A stretch of DNA of 64,000 nucleotides from Kingdonia uniflora (Eukaryota; Streptophyta; Magnoliopsida; Ranunculales; Circaeasteraceae), in NCBI GenBank assembly GCA_014058105.1, contig JACGCM010002198.1, positions 1 through 64,000 on the forward strand, given 5' to 3'. The notes beneath the pieces are model-generated. The model worked only from the letters and a program-made list of their open reading frames with translations. It did no database searches and had not been told where the DNA came from. Shown here piece after piece: positions 22,512 to 34,773 of this stretch (position 1 is its first letter; each line of letters begins with the position of its first letter). The translations under genes were made by a program, and so were the position numbers.

Positions 22512-23681
22512 TTGCTATTGAGGAGAAGGTTGGTACGAGTGAACCAGTTAGTAGGCAATCATGAACCTTCTAAGAAATCTAAAGAGTTGCCTACCTCATT
22601 CGTTTTTATACCAACGGTACGTTTTGAGCCAAATGTGCCTTATTCGCAAGGCCTTCTTCCGGTGAATAAAGGGATTCAATTTGATGTGATATTGGATACA
22701 TTTAAGCTAGTTCATATAAATATTCCAGTACTCGATGTCATCATGTTTATCCCTGCATATGCCAAATTCCTTAAGGATGCGTGTACTAGGAAAAGGAAAA
22801 TTAATGTGTACAAGAAAATCTTCTTGACTGAGACATTATCCCCGCCTTAGCTTCGAGATCCTAGAACCCCAGCCATCCCTTATAAAATTGGAGATCACAA
22901 AGTGGATAGGGCGCTACTTGACTTTGGGGCAAGTATGAATGTCTTACCTTACTCCGTCTATCAGGAATTAAGACTTGGAGAACTTGAACCTACTCGAATA
23001 ACACTTCAATTGGTCGACAGGTTAATACGAAATCCACGTAGTATCCTTGAGGATATTCTTATCAAAGTTGATACTCTCATTTTTCCTATGGACTTTGATA
23101 TTTTGGACACAAAGGATGTCGCAAATCTTAGCTGTGAGATCCCCGTCATATTGGGCCGCCTTTTCCTTATAACTGCACATGCCATTATTAATTGCTTTAA
23201 TGCGGTCTTACAACTATCAATGGGAGACATGAAGATCATGCTCAATGCTTTTAATAATAATACTCAAGTCCCTCATTCTGATGACATGGCTGAGCTGAAT
23301 ATGATTGACTCCCTAGTTTATAACTCGTTCCCTAAATCATTTTTTGAGGACCCCTTAGAATCATGTCTTGTAAACTTTGGTGAAGACTTTGATGAAAATC
23401 CAATTATTGAAGAGCTTAATGCTCTACTTGACTCAACACCTATTTTTACCAAGTCCAAATGGAGACCTCATGTTGAACCTCTGGAACCGTCAACTACTTT
23501 GCCTATTCTATCCATTGTTAATGCACTTAAGTTAAACCTCAAGCCATTACCTAAGGCTTTGAAGTATGCTTTCTTAGGTGATTCAAAAACTCTGCCTGTG
23601 ATCATAGCTTCCAATTTAAATGTTGACCAGGAAAGTAGATTGTTGGGTGTCCTTGAAAGACACAAATCAACCCCAGGGTGA
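22512..23681 (+). pseudogene. Gypsy-2 protease with gag-protease and protease-RT linkers
   Basis: One frame spans 22512-23681 with a single TAG at 22848-22850, between FLTETLSPP and LRDPRTPAIP. The linker reads FIPAYAKFLKDACTRKRKIN. The retropepsin core is ALLDFGASMNVLPYSVYQEL, with the catalytic D-F-G-A intact (about 22915), then IPVILGRLFLITAHAIINC. The C-terminal linker ends at a TGA where relatives continue GW, so a Trp codon has probably been lost; the next frame picks up with the RT. Of all pol parts here this is the best preserved. Role: maturation of the gag-pol polyprotein. Confidence 0.88.
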
Positions 23682-24510
23682 TCTATATCAAACTTGAAGG
23701 GGATTAGCCCAGCCATTTGCATGCATCGCATCAATCTAGAGGAAGGTGCTAAGAATTCTCACGAGATGCAACGGCGGTTGAATCCACCATTATGGAGGTG
23801 GTGAAGAAGGAAGTTCTCAAACTTTTGGACTCGGGTATCATATACCCCATTTTGGATAGCAAGTGGGTCAGCCCTGTTCAGGTTGTACCTAAAACATCAG
23901 GGATTGCTGTAGTTGAGAATGAGAATAATGACCTAATCCCCACCCTCATTTTTTCCAGATACCTAAAAAATGATCAAATGCTTGAACGCTTACCCGGAAA
24001 ATGTCATTACTGCTTTCTTGACAGTTATTCTAGATAGAATCAGATCTCTATTACCCCAGAAGATTAGGAGAAGATAACTTTCATGTGTCCCTACGGGACA
24101 TATGCTTATCGACGTATGCCATTTGGGTTGTGCAATGCACCCCTTACATTCCAGCGTTGTATGATGAGCATATTTTTTGATATGGCTGATAAGTTTCTTG
24201 AAATCTTTATGGATGACTTTTCAGTGTTTGGATTGTCTTTTGACGAATGTTTACACTATTTAGAGCTCGTGCTGGAACGATGTACACAAACCAATTTGGT
24301 GTTAAACTGAGAAAAGTGACACTTCATGGTGACACAAGGGATAGTTCTTGGACATATTATCTCCAACAAAGGGATTGAAGTCGATAAGGCCAAGATTGAC
24401 ATTATTTCTTCCTTACCTCCACCTTGGACGGTTAAGGCCATTCGATCATTTCTGGGGCATGCTGGGTTTTATCGCCGGTTTATCAAAGATTTTAGCAAAA
24501 TTTCCTAGCC
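23682..24510 (+). pseudogene. Gypsy-2 reverse transcriptase
   Basis: The RT begins with ICMHRINLEEGAK, shifts frame near 23780, then EVVKKEVLKLLDSGIIYPIL and SKWVSPVQVVPK. After another break come MCPYGTYAYRRMPFGLCNAP, the catalytic box IFMDDFSVFG (about 24210), a TGA at 24308-24310, then GHIISNKGIEVDKAKIDI and FLGHAGFYRRFIKDFSKIS. The YxDD aspartates are kept but the earlier FLDGYSG motif is FLDSYSR followed by a stop. It is non-functional as it stands. Confidence 0.88.
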
Positions 24511-25020
24511 CTTCTACAATTTACTTGCTTATAAGGACACTGATTTCAACTTTGATGATGCATGTTCAGGAGCTTTTGAGAAGCTCAAACTTCTATTAAC
24601 TTCAGCCCCTATTATCCAACCTCCCAATTGGGAACTTCTCTTTCAGCTCATGTGCGATGCTTTTGATTACGTTGTTGGAGTGGTTTTAGGGCAAATAGGA
24701 GATAATAGACCTCATGTTATTTACTATGCTAGTCGCACGCTCAATGACGCACAGTTAAATTTCTCCACCACAGAGAAGGAATTATTAGCCATTATGTTTG
24801 CCTTGGAGAATTTTTGATCATACCTTGTTGGATCTAAAATCATTGTTTACACCAACCATGCGTCCTTAAAGTATTTAATATCTAAAAAAGATGATAAGCC
24901 TCGGTTAATTAGATGGATTCTTTTGCTACAAGAATTTGATATTAAAATTTGAGATAAAAAAGGTATTGAGCTCGACTTCTCACTGAAGGTGCTGAAAATT
25001 TTCTCCCTATCTTAGAGACA
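24511..25020 (+). pseudogene. Gypsy-2 RNase H
   Basis: It continues from RT after a TAG: FNFDDACSGAFEKLKLLL, MCDAFDYVVGVVLGQ (first catalytic Asp region), VIYYASRTLNDAQLNFSTTE and KELLAIMFALENF (Glu), then a TGA in place of Trp, [20 protein letters not shown] where relatives usually have TDH, and LLQEFDIKI. The frame is lost near 24980 before integrase. Confidence 0.82.
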
Positions 25021-25038
25021 TTTCCTGATGAGCAGCTC

Positions 25039-26269
25039 ATGGCTGTCTCACAACTGCCTTGGTACGCCAATATTGTAAATTATCTTGCTACCCAAGGATT
25101 ACCTACCCATTGGTCAAAGCAAGATAAATCCAAATTCTTGCACGAGGTTAGACATTTTAGTTGGGACGATCTTTATTATTATAAGTTTTATTCCGACCAA
25201 GTGATTAGGAGATGCATCACAAATGATGAGTTCCATAGTATACTCACATTTTGCCATACCTTAGCTTGCGGGGGACATTTTGGTACCAAGAAAACCGCTA
25301 TAAAAGTCCTTCAATTTGGTCTTTATTGGCCTACCCTTTTTCGTGATGCACATACCTTTTGTTATAAATGTGATAGGTGCTGGAGGACCGGGAATATTTC
25401 CCATCGAAACATGATGCCCTTGAACAACGTTCTTATTGTTGAACTATTTGATGTTTGGGGCATTGACTTTATGGGCTCATTTTCTTCTTCTCGCGGTTAC
25501 CTTTACATTCTTGTTGCAGTCGATTATGTTTCTAAATGGGTTGAGGCGGTGCCATGTCAAGCGAATGACCATAAGCTCGTGGTAAAAATTTTGAAAACTA
25601 TTTTTAATCATTTTGGCATACCTCGGGCAATTATTAGTGATGGTGGTAAACATTTTTCAACCGTGTCTTTCAAAATCTTTTGAAAAATTACTCCATCACT
25701 CATAAAGTTGTCACACCTTATCATTCACAAACAAGTGGTCAAGTCAAAGTATCCAATCGGAAGATCAAAAGAATTTTAGAAAAAGCTTTTCGAATCGATC
25801 GTAAAAATTGGTCTGATCGTCTTGATGATGCCCTTTGGGCATATCGAACAGCTTATAAAACCCTGATTGGTATGTCACCCTATAGACTTGTCTTTGGGAA
25901 GGCTTACCACTTACCTGTGGAATTAGAATACAAGGCTCTCTGGGCTACAAAGGCCTTCAACTTTGAAATGGATAAAGCCGGATCACATATAAAACTTCAA
26001 CTTTCTGAACTTGACGAACTTCGTCCCGAGGATTATGAAAATGCAAAATTTTACAAAGAACAAACTAAAGCTTTTCATGATAAGTCAATTGTTCGCAATA
26101 CTTTTGAGCCTAATCAGAAAGTGTTACTCTACAATTCACGGCTATGTTTATTTCCAGGGAAATTACATTTTCGTTGGAACGGCCCTTTTGTAGTTAAAAT
26201 TGTTTATCCTCATAGAGCCGTAGAGGAAGACGATCTTAAAGACGGTAAAACTTTCAAGGTCAACGGGTA
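25039..26269 (+). pseudogene. Gypsy-2 integrase, catalytic Glu replaced by Lys
   Basis: Two open frames (25039-25683, 25680-26269) overlap by four bases at a -1 type break. The first has an intact HHCC zinc module (CHTLACGGHFGTKKTA ... CYKCDRC), WGIDFMGSF (Asp 1) and IISDGGKHF (Asp 2). The second begins [18 protein letters not shown] and reads [15 protein letters not shown] where Gypsy-1 and relatives have [14 protein letters not shown]. The D,D35E glutamate is therefore Lys, from a single G-to-A change in codon GAA/GAG. It ends with [20 protein letters not shown] and a TAA near 26269. Strand transfer would be abolished even with the frame restored. Confidence 0.9.
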
Positions 26270-27756
26270 ACGTTTAAAATAATATTTAGAATCTTGTACT
26301 TCTGATGAAGAGACAACTTTTCTAGTTGACCCATACTATCAGAATTGATCACGTGTGCCCCTTATATGCCTTATTTTTATATTTAAGTTAAGGGGTACAT
26401 TTTTTTGGCTGAAGACAGTAAAACTTAGTGCTTCCTGGGAGGCAACCCAAGTTATATTCAGGTGAGAAGTTCTAATTTTTATTTCTCATTCCAAGTATTT
26501 AATTTAATTATCAAACATTGAGGACAATATTTTATTTAAGTTTGGGGGCAGAAAATTACATTTTATATACTTTTGATGACGAGTAACATAATGACTATTT
26601 GGCAATTTATGATATATTTTTGGCAAATTTCCAGCACTTAGATTATTTTTATTTAGGCAAAAGGATATGTTGATTGGAAAACCTAAAAAACTTTAATATT
26701 TTACCAAGTGTACACTAGAGTATTTATTTATTATGTTCTTAAACTCGATGTACAACCTTGTGATTAGCGAAAAACTCTAATTGTTCTTAGTATATTTTCA
26801 AAACTTGCACTTCACTATAGTTATACTACCAATACCTTCAACAGAACTTTTGACAAGAATATAGAAAATTTAGCATTTATGTTAGGAATAATCCTCTACA
26901 AGGGAGACAACTGTCTAAGAATAAGTTAATTCCTAAAAGTATAAAAAAAAGCCAAACTTGCTCTAAAACTTTCACGCTGTAAAGCATACTCGCATGATTA
27001 AGAACTGAAAGAGGAAAAATTATTACAAATCTCGAGTATGACCATGAACTATGTGAAGAGAGCAAGAAAAGTGTTACTTATGAGAATCCTGTGTTTAGGT
27101 CAAGAAGGGGCTCTAAACCCTGGCAACATTAGCCAACTGGCAGGGATTGTCGACCGAAACTCCTTGTTATGGAGGCTTCACTTAGAAACCATGTATGAAA
27201 AGAAGAAAAAAAGGGCTTATAAAAAATAAATAAAAAGAATACCAGGAAGACGAATTGACTAAGGTACTTGTCGAACTAACCAATGAATTTATTCCAATAA
27301 ATACTATACTACCAAACACTGACTCAACTATTCTATACAATGTATTGTGTTGTAACACTATCTTCACTACACTGAGATATAGCTAAGGAAAATATTTGAA
27401 TCTCTTTCTGAGCATGAGGTAGTATTTTAAGTTTTGGATTTTGAAAATGATATTTTATGGTACACTTGGAAAATATTGAGTTTTAAGGAATTTTCTGTCA
27501 TAATATTTTCTTGTTATAACAAAATAAGGATAAGTTGACAGGAAATAAGTTATTTATAATCTAGAATTGTCATAATGTCATTTTCAATTTTTGTGGGTAT
27601 AATCATTGAAAACCCTCACGAGACAATACTTATCCACCAGGGGAACCTTGGGGTTTAACGGCTTGTTGCATACGCTAAATGCAACCGCTTGACATATGAA
27701 AATGTTTTTTGTTTACTTTTGCTTGAGGACTAACAAAATATAAGTTTGGGGGTATT
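26270..27756 (+). other. Gypsy-2 3' untranslated region and polypurine tract
   Basis: The non-coding 3' region shares ordered blocks with Gypsy-1 (3236-4644, opposite strand), starting with ctgggaggcaaccca near 26430 and aacattgaggacaat near 26515. It ends in the polypurine tract aagtttgggggtatt just before the LTR. Short open frames here (26877-27367) are not conserved and look fortuitous. Confidence 0.75.
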
Positions 27757-28872
27757 TGATAGACACGTAATATTTACGTGTGCAACTTCAAAATTTATAT
27801 CTACCTAGTCATTTATTAAATAAATGTGACACTAATAGTATTTTTGTTTGTATTTACAGAAATCGATCACATGATAAACAAGTCGTACATTTTTTTAGTT
27901 TTCAGCAAAGAACAAGGGTGATGCACTCCAACAATGATTCTCATTTGAAGTTGTCAACCAAAGGCCCATGGAAGCCCATTGAAGAGAATTAAATGTAGAT
28001 ATTATTCTCATGAGTTGTAATATTTATGCATGATTTAAGGCATTGTTTAGGGAATTTTACATTAATGGTGACATTTTGTACCCCTTCTTATACTCTATAA
28101 ATATGAGGGGAATCCTACCCATGAGAGATCATCTTAGAGAGTGTAATATCAAAGTTTATAGCAATAAAGGTTCTTATTTATCTCTTTCCTTTTTCATTTT
28201 CTTTTGAGTAAGTAATATGGTAATGATCAAAGGGATGAGTAGCTAATCTTCTTAGCCAAGGTTAGAGGAAGTTCTACCCAATGTAGCCTTAGTATAGAAA
28301 TAGCATTGTATAACTAGGGTAGTTACTTTCTATTCTTTTGTTTTAATAAATATTCTTCTTCCTACGATCCTAGCTTGACCATAGCTTGAATTCGAGGGAG
28401 TAAAAAATCTAAGGAAACCATCTTGTTTGACCATTACAAGATGGTTTGGAACATGGAGAAGAGAACATAACCCGTTCTTAACAGCCAGACCATGGTTGAA
28501 TAAGGTGGTTTATGGGTAGTTCCCAATCATAAATCTCTTTTATATTTTGATGTATTACATATGTCCGATCAAGGATATGCGATATGGGAACTCGTAATTT
28601 ACTCTAATTATTTATACTATCTCACGGGTACAAAGGGTAGAGTGGAATCTAAGCCTTGGTTATCACTTCAACTCATAAAACTCATATTTTCTAGCATTTA
28701 TTTTCTTTACTTGAAAACCAACCTACATAAATTCATTGTTATTGGATAAAACTAGTAGCTCAAAGTATAATTCGCACCATAAGTCTCTTGGGATACGACC
28801 CCGCTTACCCTTGTACTTAACGATACACTGTGAGCTTACGGGTTTTTTAAGACGTCTGTTTATAATCGATCA
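27757..28872 (+). repeat. Gypsy-2 3' LTR
   Basis: Pairs with 18094-19213; begins TGATAGACACGTAATA, ends ATAATCGATCA, followed by the target duplication cggca. Confidence 0.95.
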
Positions 28873-28877
28873 CGGCA

Positions 28878-31150
28878 CCATAAAGACTTTTAACATTGAC
28901 CTTATAACTACTAAAGGGTATTTCATATGATTGGTCACAAGGTCGCATGCTACCTTTTGAGAATTGATTTGCCTATTAATATTATCATATTTTGGTTTAA
29001 TTTTATAGTAATGTTGAGACTTAGTTACAATTGATAATGGTTGTATTATTTCTCAAATTATTGGGTCATCCCTATCTTTGAAATAATCTACATATTTGTT
29101 TACAGGTTTTTCGCTACCATTGTCAACCTTGTATAATTTATCAAAATCAATCATGGTGATTATATCCCCATTAGGCTCAACTAAATAAGGTTTTCCATAT
29201 AACTTCTCAAAATCAGTCATAACAAATTTCTACAAATTGTTGATACTCGTTGGACACTTTGATAGGAAGGGAAGGAAAGTTGTTGAACTTGATATGTTAA
29301 ACAAAATCCTCATTTTGATAAACATCGAAAATACCATTTTCTAATGGAAATGTGTTATTATCTAAGTCAACCTTTAAGTCTTGAGAGTCCTTTAAAATTT
29401 TCTTAACATTAAAATTGGGCTCGATGTGGTCACTCACTAAAATAGGAAGTATTGTAAAAGACTCTACGTGTTCCACTATGCAATTCTGCTTAGATTGTTT
29501 GATGATAGTTATTAAATCTAATGATGCATTTACTTTGTTAGATGGATCATTAATATATTGATCAAACTATGACAAATAACTGTTTAAGGGATGATTGGAA
29601 TAACTATAAGGTAATGATTTGCACACAGGGTGTTGATCATATTGCATTTGGCGGTATTATTCTTCTCTTATACTTGAGCATTGTTGTCGAAATCAATTAG
29701 GGTAGCTTTTATATATTATAGAGATAGAGTCAGCATGCCTGAGTGGCAATTAATAATAGTGTGGGTTGTGGCCAGGAATGATCTACCCAAGATGACAAAA
29801 ATTTCTTTGTTATCGTCCCTCGTTTCCTTGGTATCTAGAATGATGAAATCGACTAGGAAGTCCAAACTAGTGACTCGAATGAAAACATTCATTAAAATCC
29901 CTCTTGAGTACATAAATAATCTATCTGTCAGCAGTAAGGTCATCGTAGTTGGTTTAAGATCTCATAATCCAAGTTGTTAATACACATGGTACAGTTAGAC
30001 GTTCACACTCGCTCCTAAGTCTAATACAACTCTATCAATTCTATTTTCCCTATAATATAGGGAATAGTAGGACAACCCTGATCTCGTAGTTTAGGAAGTG
30101 TTATAATCTCAGTAAGGAAGACTTTCTTGTGAATATTAAGTCTTTTTTTGCGTGAATAAATTTCCTTTACAAATTTGGCATAAGAAGGCACTTGTCTTAT
30201 AGCTTCTAGTAGTGGAATGCTGATGTGAATGTGTTCGAATATTTCTACTAACTCGACATAATGAGGATTAGTAATGCTTAGTTACAATCTCTGAGGGTAA
30301 GGTATATGAGGTTCATATGATTTAGAGGGTGTTAACTTAGCACGTTCAAAAACTAGACTAATCGATTGTTTGCTAGATGGTATTTCCTCTACCTCCTTGG
30401 GTACACGCTCAATAGTTTCTTCAAGGGCCATAATGACCATATTAACGACTACCTTTCAACTCCAAAGAGTAGTAATTATATTACATTGTTCAGTAGAGTT
30501 TTTCCCTAGATTAGACTATATTACATATTGTTGAGCTTTGGGATCATTTTCAGGTTGACTGAGGTACTTTCCACACTTTCGGTACCTGAAGTCCTTTGTC
30601 CATAAATTTATAGTCGTTTTAAGTTTATCAAGGCATTCATTCACATTGCTGGGTTAAGAGTTGAAGGTTCTATAAACTTTTGGAGGACTTGCTCCAATGT
30701 AGACAATCTTTCTTCAATGGGGGAAACGATTGTTATTGTTGTGGAGCAGGTTATTGATTTTGAATTGTTTGATGGAACTGCTCCTAAGATTGTTGATAAT
30801 GTTGTCACCTTTGGTAGGATTTTAATTCATTGCTTGTACTATGTGAGTAGTTGCAGGTTTCCTGCATTACTTTAATATGTTTATTGAATGCACCGCTCAT
30901 TCATTTTAGAAGTGTGTTGTTTATGCTAAATGCGGCTAACAAAATGGTATTGGTGTTAACTTGAAAAAGTCATCCTCTCTTAGGTTCAGTCCAAACTTGC
31001 GTAGGGCAATCGTGTTCATGAGAGTCATCGCTCATCATTTCAAAAAAATTCCATGTTCTGCTAAAGAACTTCTGCATTATGGAACCTCCACAAATTGTAT
31101 CAACCATTTGCTTATTATTCTAAGATACCATATATTAACATATTAGGTTT
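28878..31150 (-). pseudogene. Gypsy-5 fragment: gag C-terminus, linker, protease and post-protease linker
   Basis: Reading the - strand from about 31150: poorly kept gag tail, then the linker YEPHIPYPQRL and VPSYAKFVKEIYSRKKRLN (about 30310-30150), TEIITLPKLRDQGCPTIPYI, and the protease, whose active-site loop is lost near 30030. The protease C-terminus is open at 29943-29716: DFLVDFIILDTKETRDDN, VILGRSFLATTHTIINC. After it comes FDVYQNEDFV and FNNFPSLPIKVSNEYQQF, a post-protease segment also found at 35930-36292. It ends exactly at the Gypsy-2 target duplication, but I could not recognise its continuation left of 18089. Confidence 0.8.
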
Positions 31151-32225
31151 TTGGTCTTCTCCTCGAATCCTCATTTTAGATCAAATTTGAGGGGTTTAGA
31201 GTTCTTGTTTTATCTCTCTGTAACAAATAAATTAGAGAACTTAGCCAGTCAAGGTCTAAATTCAAACTCCAGGTGCTCACCTAGAATTTAACTTTCCTTA
31301 TTCGAAGACAAAAACAAATCACAAACCTAGAGGTCTAAGTAGACTGAGAAATCAATCCCTTATCCAAGAAATCAATTTCTTTCTAGGTTAGAATTGTTCT
31401 ACACTTCCCCTAACTTGTCAAGTTCAGGAGAGTTGTGGAACAACCGTAAAGTGTAATATATGACATCTAGGTCAGACCAATCACCTATAAGAAAATCCAA
31501 GCATACATCTATAAGGCTTCTTCCTTAGATCTAGTCCGAGGGGATTATCCCTATAACATCTTAACATTCACAAATTATTGTAGATATAGATTTAAATTTC
31601 ATTAACAAGAAAACTAAAGTTTTAAGATATAACCCAGTTTTCAAGCTCTCAAAAACATTGTAAAACGAAAAATAGTTTTGGAGGAGGAGAACAGAAAATT
31701 AAATATAAAAACCATAATCCTTAAATTTCTTAACTACCCCGAGTTCACTCTAGCGGCGTTGCGCACGCGTTTATTAAAGATTTCATCTAATTAGATCTCC
31801 TAGGGATTCAAGTCAAAAGATTGTGATTTGCAAAGCTCGGTGGTCGGCAATCGTTAATTTTCATGCCTTTACTGGTGGTAATTGTCGAATGATGGTGGTC
31901 GTAGTCTCCTATCTTTTTAGATTTTTCATCCCTTGTCTTATTGAGGCTAAATATAGGTCACGCCAGTTAGTATCTTGTTTCAGTAAAGAATTTGAATTTT
32001 AGAGGTCTTACCTAGCCTTTTTTTTTGCTAAACTTGTTCTGCTAAAACATCTCAGAGTGGTTCTATTTTCATTTTAGCTCAGATTTAGCACTATTCTCAT
32101 CAAATCATCTCCATTAGAGAACCTAAAAGAGAGGTAACAATGAAATAATTAGATAAAAAGGGTTTCAAAATGGCCAAAAACACCTGATAAAATGGTTTAA
32201 ATTCTACACCTAAATGTGCATATCA
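31151..32225 (-). repeat. Probable Gypsy-3 LTR piece, inner boundary unresolved
   Basis: On the - strand the sequence at 32225 reads TGATATGCACATTTAGG directly after a polypurine tract (aagtttgcggatatt, 32226-32240), just as in Gypsy-1. An LTR should therefore start here and run leftwards. No second copy is in the window, so its other end cannot be placed. Because the gag-protease of Gypsy-5 lies only about 1.1 kb further on in the same orientation, this may instead be a 5' LTR plus leader, or a chimeric junction. Confidence 0.45.
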
Positions 32226-33393
32226 AATATCCGCAAACTTATCTTTTTACTCATCCCGAGTAAAATAAAATAAAACTAGAATATTTAAGTCACTTTCGTA
32301 GGTCTCGTGATTGCATCTAGCATATGTAATAAGCAGTTTAACCTCTATGCGTCCCCAGTGGACGAGTTTTATCTCGTATGGGTTTTTCATTATTTTTACC
32401 CCTAAAAATTTGTAACTCAGTATTTCTAATGTTTTAAACTAATTATTTTGTTGTCTCAGCAACTCTTCTTAATCCTAATATATATTGTTTATATTTCCCC
32501 AAAAAAATTCTTAGTTTATTTATCAACTTATGAGAGTTTACTGAAATAATTAGGCAAAACCAAGTGGAAAACAAACTATACTACAATGACTACCAATAAG
32601 ATCCCCCTAAAAGGTTTATATTTATGAGTGTGTGTTGCCACAACTTCAATATTGCCTATTAGAAGATTATTATCCAACTGCTTAACTTCTTCTTTATAGA
32701 GTTTTTAGGAGGAGAGTATCTTACTCTTTCCATTCACTTGTTTACTTTTTTTAATTGGATTCAGAACAATTATACATTGCTATCACTTTTTATAATGATT
32801 CCCCTGTATCCAATTAGTCGACAATCCATACCAGTTAATTTTAGATGCCAGAATTTGGAGTACTCTCATGACCTAGACTTCAGGTTCACACCATTATTTA
32901 TTAACTTTATATACTTTGATAGTTTTTCTTCTCTATTTACTTTTTATTTTCTTTCTTTTTATATCATAATGTGTGTCATTACTAATCCATTTTTCAATTA
33001 TTTCAAGTAGTGAGTTCATTACTCTCTCTAGATTGATTAATTGTTGTATAATAACTCCCATGGACAAATATTGTCGCTGGTGTGAAGTGCGATTTCTTTC
33101 AAGAAATTATTAACTCTATTTTTGAAAGCATCATTAATATCCATTATAGTACCTTAAAGTTTTTTTCTTTTTTAATTTTGGAATATTATTTCATAATCCC
33201 GTTAAGTAGTCAAAATTCTATGGGTTTCTTTTATTCTCCTAACTACATAATCAAGAGGTTTATTTAGAGTTATTTGCAATCATAGACTAATTAACTCTAT
33301 TTTACTAGTTATACTGAATGTACCGGCTTTTCTCTAAAAACTTGAAAATACTTTCTCGCCCTCAAACTTACGTTAAACATTGCCCTCAATGTT
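32226..33393 (-). other. Gypsy-3 3' untranslated region
   Basis: It aligns block by block with the Gypsy-1 3' region next to its LTR (shared: cccgagtaaaat, cactttcgcagg-like, gattgcat, and the gtcccnggtgg / tctcgt phrases). It extends right to cattgagggcaatg, where LINE-1 begins. There is no real coding capacity; open frames at 32738-33267 are AT-rich and not transposon-like. Confidence 0.65.
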
Positions 33394-33699
33394 TTTTTTG
33401 CTTTTTTTTTTGTAATAAGTTTAAAATGTTATAAATAGTGGAAACTTATAAATAAATAAATAAAAAGGAAAAAAAAAGAGGACCCAAGCTGCATCACTAG
33501 TGGATCTAAACAACCCAACTAGGTTGGCCTCTAAAGGGCACGAGATCCTGTACAAAGATAACGAAAGCCCAAAATTAAATGAAAGAATAACTAATGCCCT
33601 TTATAATTTGAGCTTACAAAGAATGATGTGAAGTCGGAAGTTCTTGAATCTAAAGTATTCTATTGTTGGGCCTTCAATTCTTGTAAGAAAGTCTGTCTT

Positions 33700-34220
33700 C
33701 CTGTGCTCCATTCCTCGAAAGGTTCATTTGATATTGCCCCTCTTTTGGCAGTTACATGTGTCTGCAAAAAAAATCTACCTCTCTTCAAGTTGTTATTATC
33801 CTGACAGATAAGAATTGTTGTTTGATTCTGGACCATTGGTTGGTTACAGTCCATGTCAGTTTGCTATTATTAAAGGCTTATATTGTTGTACTTGAATCCG
33901 AAACCATCCATAGCTGCCTTCACCCTCTTTCTAAAGCTTGTTGAAGCTCCCTGGATAATTGCTTGAACTTCAGCCATGTAATTTCGATTGTTGCCTATTG
34001 CTTTGCTGAAAGTGCCTAGTACCTCACCTGCATTATTTCTGTATAATATGCCAATACTTGCTGGTCCAGGGTTGCCCATAGCTGATCCATCACAACAAGC
34101 TTTCACTTCTTCATCATTTGGTAGCAACCATCTGCAGCTTTTGATAGTAGGTACATTTTTTTGTCTGCATTGATCATTGAGTGCCTTGATAATCTGCAAG
34201 TCCTGAATAGTATTGTGCAT
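33700..34220 (-). pseudogene. LINE-1 RNase H domain
   Basis: The open frame 34220-33870 reads VKACCDGSAMGNPGPASIGI (first catalytic Asp in CDGS) and NNRNYMAEVQAIIQGASTSF (Glu in AEVQAI). The rest continues in another frame as MVSDSSTTI (third Asp) and NNSKLTWTVTNQWSRI, so a frameshift near 33900 breaks the domain. This RVT_3-type RNase H is found at the C-terminus of ORF2 in plant L1 elements; LINE-2 has a related one at 45230-45600. Confidence 0.8.
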
Positions 34221-34374
34221 GCTATTTTTTTTATAACTGAGAGGTATCCATTAGGTCTATAAGGATCTGATGCTTGACCTGCTTCATTGTGTTCATTCTG
34301 TCTTTATTTCTGACCTTATTTCTTGTATTCCACACTGCATTGCATGTTAAGAATACCGCAGTGATCCAGAGATC

Positions 34375-34700
34375 TTATATATATGTGCCAGAACACCTGC
34401 ATCTTTCAATAATAGTTTTCCAAGTATCACTTTGACTGACTGTTACAAAGCTAAAAATATTAGAAATACACTGCCATATAGCTGTACGGTGTGCACATTT
34501 GAGGAACAGATGTTGTTCAGTTTCTTCACTACTGAAACAATGGCTACAAACTGATGTTATGCAGATACCCTTTTTTCTAATTACCTCATCCACTGTTAGA
34601 ATTTTGTTGAGCAATCTCCAAGTAAAAGCACTAATTCTTGGTTGAGTATTTTTTCTCCATAAGTAAAATGTAAAGTAAAAATGAATTGGTATGAGTAAAT
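34375..34700 (-). pseudogene. LINE-1 zf-RVT domain
   Basis: The - strand reads YLWRKNTQPRISAFTWRLLN, ILTVDEVIRKKGICITSVCS and HCFSSEETEQHLFLKCAHRT. This is the Cys/His-rich zf-RVT module that links RT and RNase H in plant LINEs (pattern CxxC ... E..HLF..C). It ends in a run to SGTYI and a stop. The first part is in a different frame from the second by one shift near 34610. Confidence 0.8.
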
Positions 34701-34773
34701 GCTAGTATATCGCCAATAAGATGCATCTAACAGGTAACTAAAACAAAGAATATATATTGACTGCAAACTAATT

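Larger units (their letters stand above)
18094..28872 (+). mobile_element. Gypsy-2: structurally complete Athila-like Ty3/Gypsy element
   Basis: A 10.8 kb element with LTRs of 1,120 and 1,116 bp, flanked by a perfect 5-bp target duplication cggca (18089-18093 and 28873-28877). Order: LTR, tRNA-Asp primer site, 1.6 kb leader, gag, protease, RT, RNase H, integrase, 1.5 kb 3' untranslated region, polypurine tract, LTR. The LTRs are about 90-95% alike by eye, so the insertion is not very recent. gag and pol contain in-frame stops and frameshifts. Layout and sequence are close to Gypsy-1, but it is a distinct subfamily. Confidence 0.95.

Noticed and set aside
29681..29980. A 99-codon plus-strand frame
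   Set aside because: It is the shadow of the Gypsy-5 protease on the other strand.
32738..33267. Hydrophobic plus-strand frames that look like membrane proteins
   Set aside because: They are in a T-rich Gypsy 3' untranslated region; Phe/Ile/Leu-rich translations of T-rich DNA mimic membrane segments.
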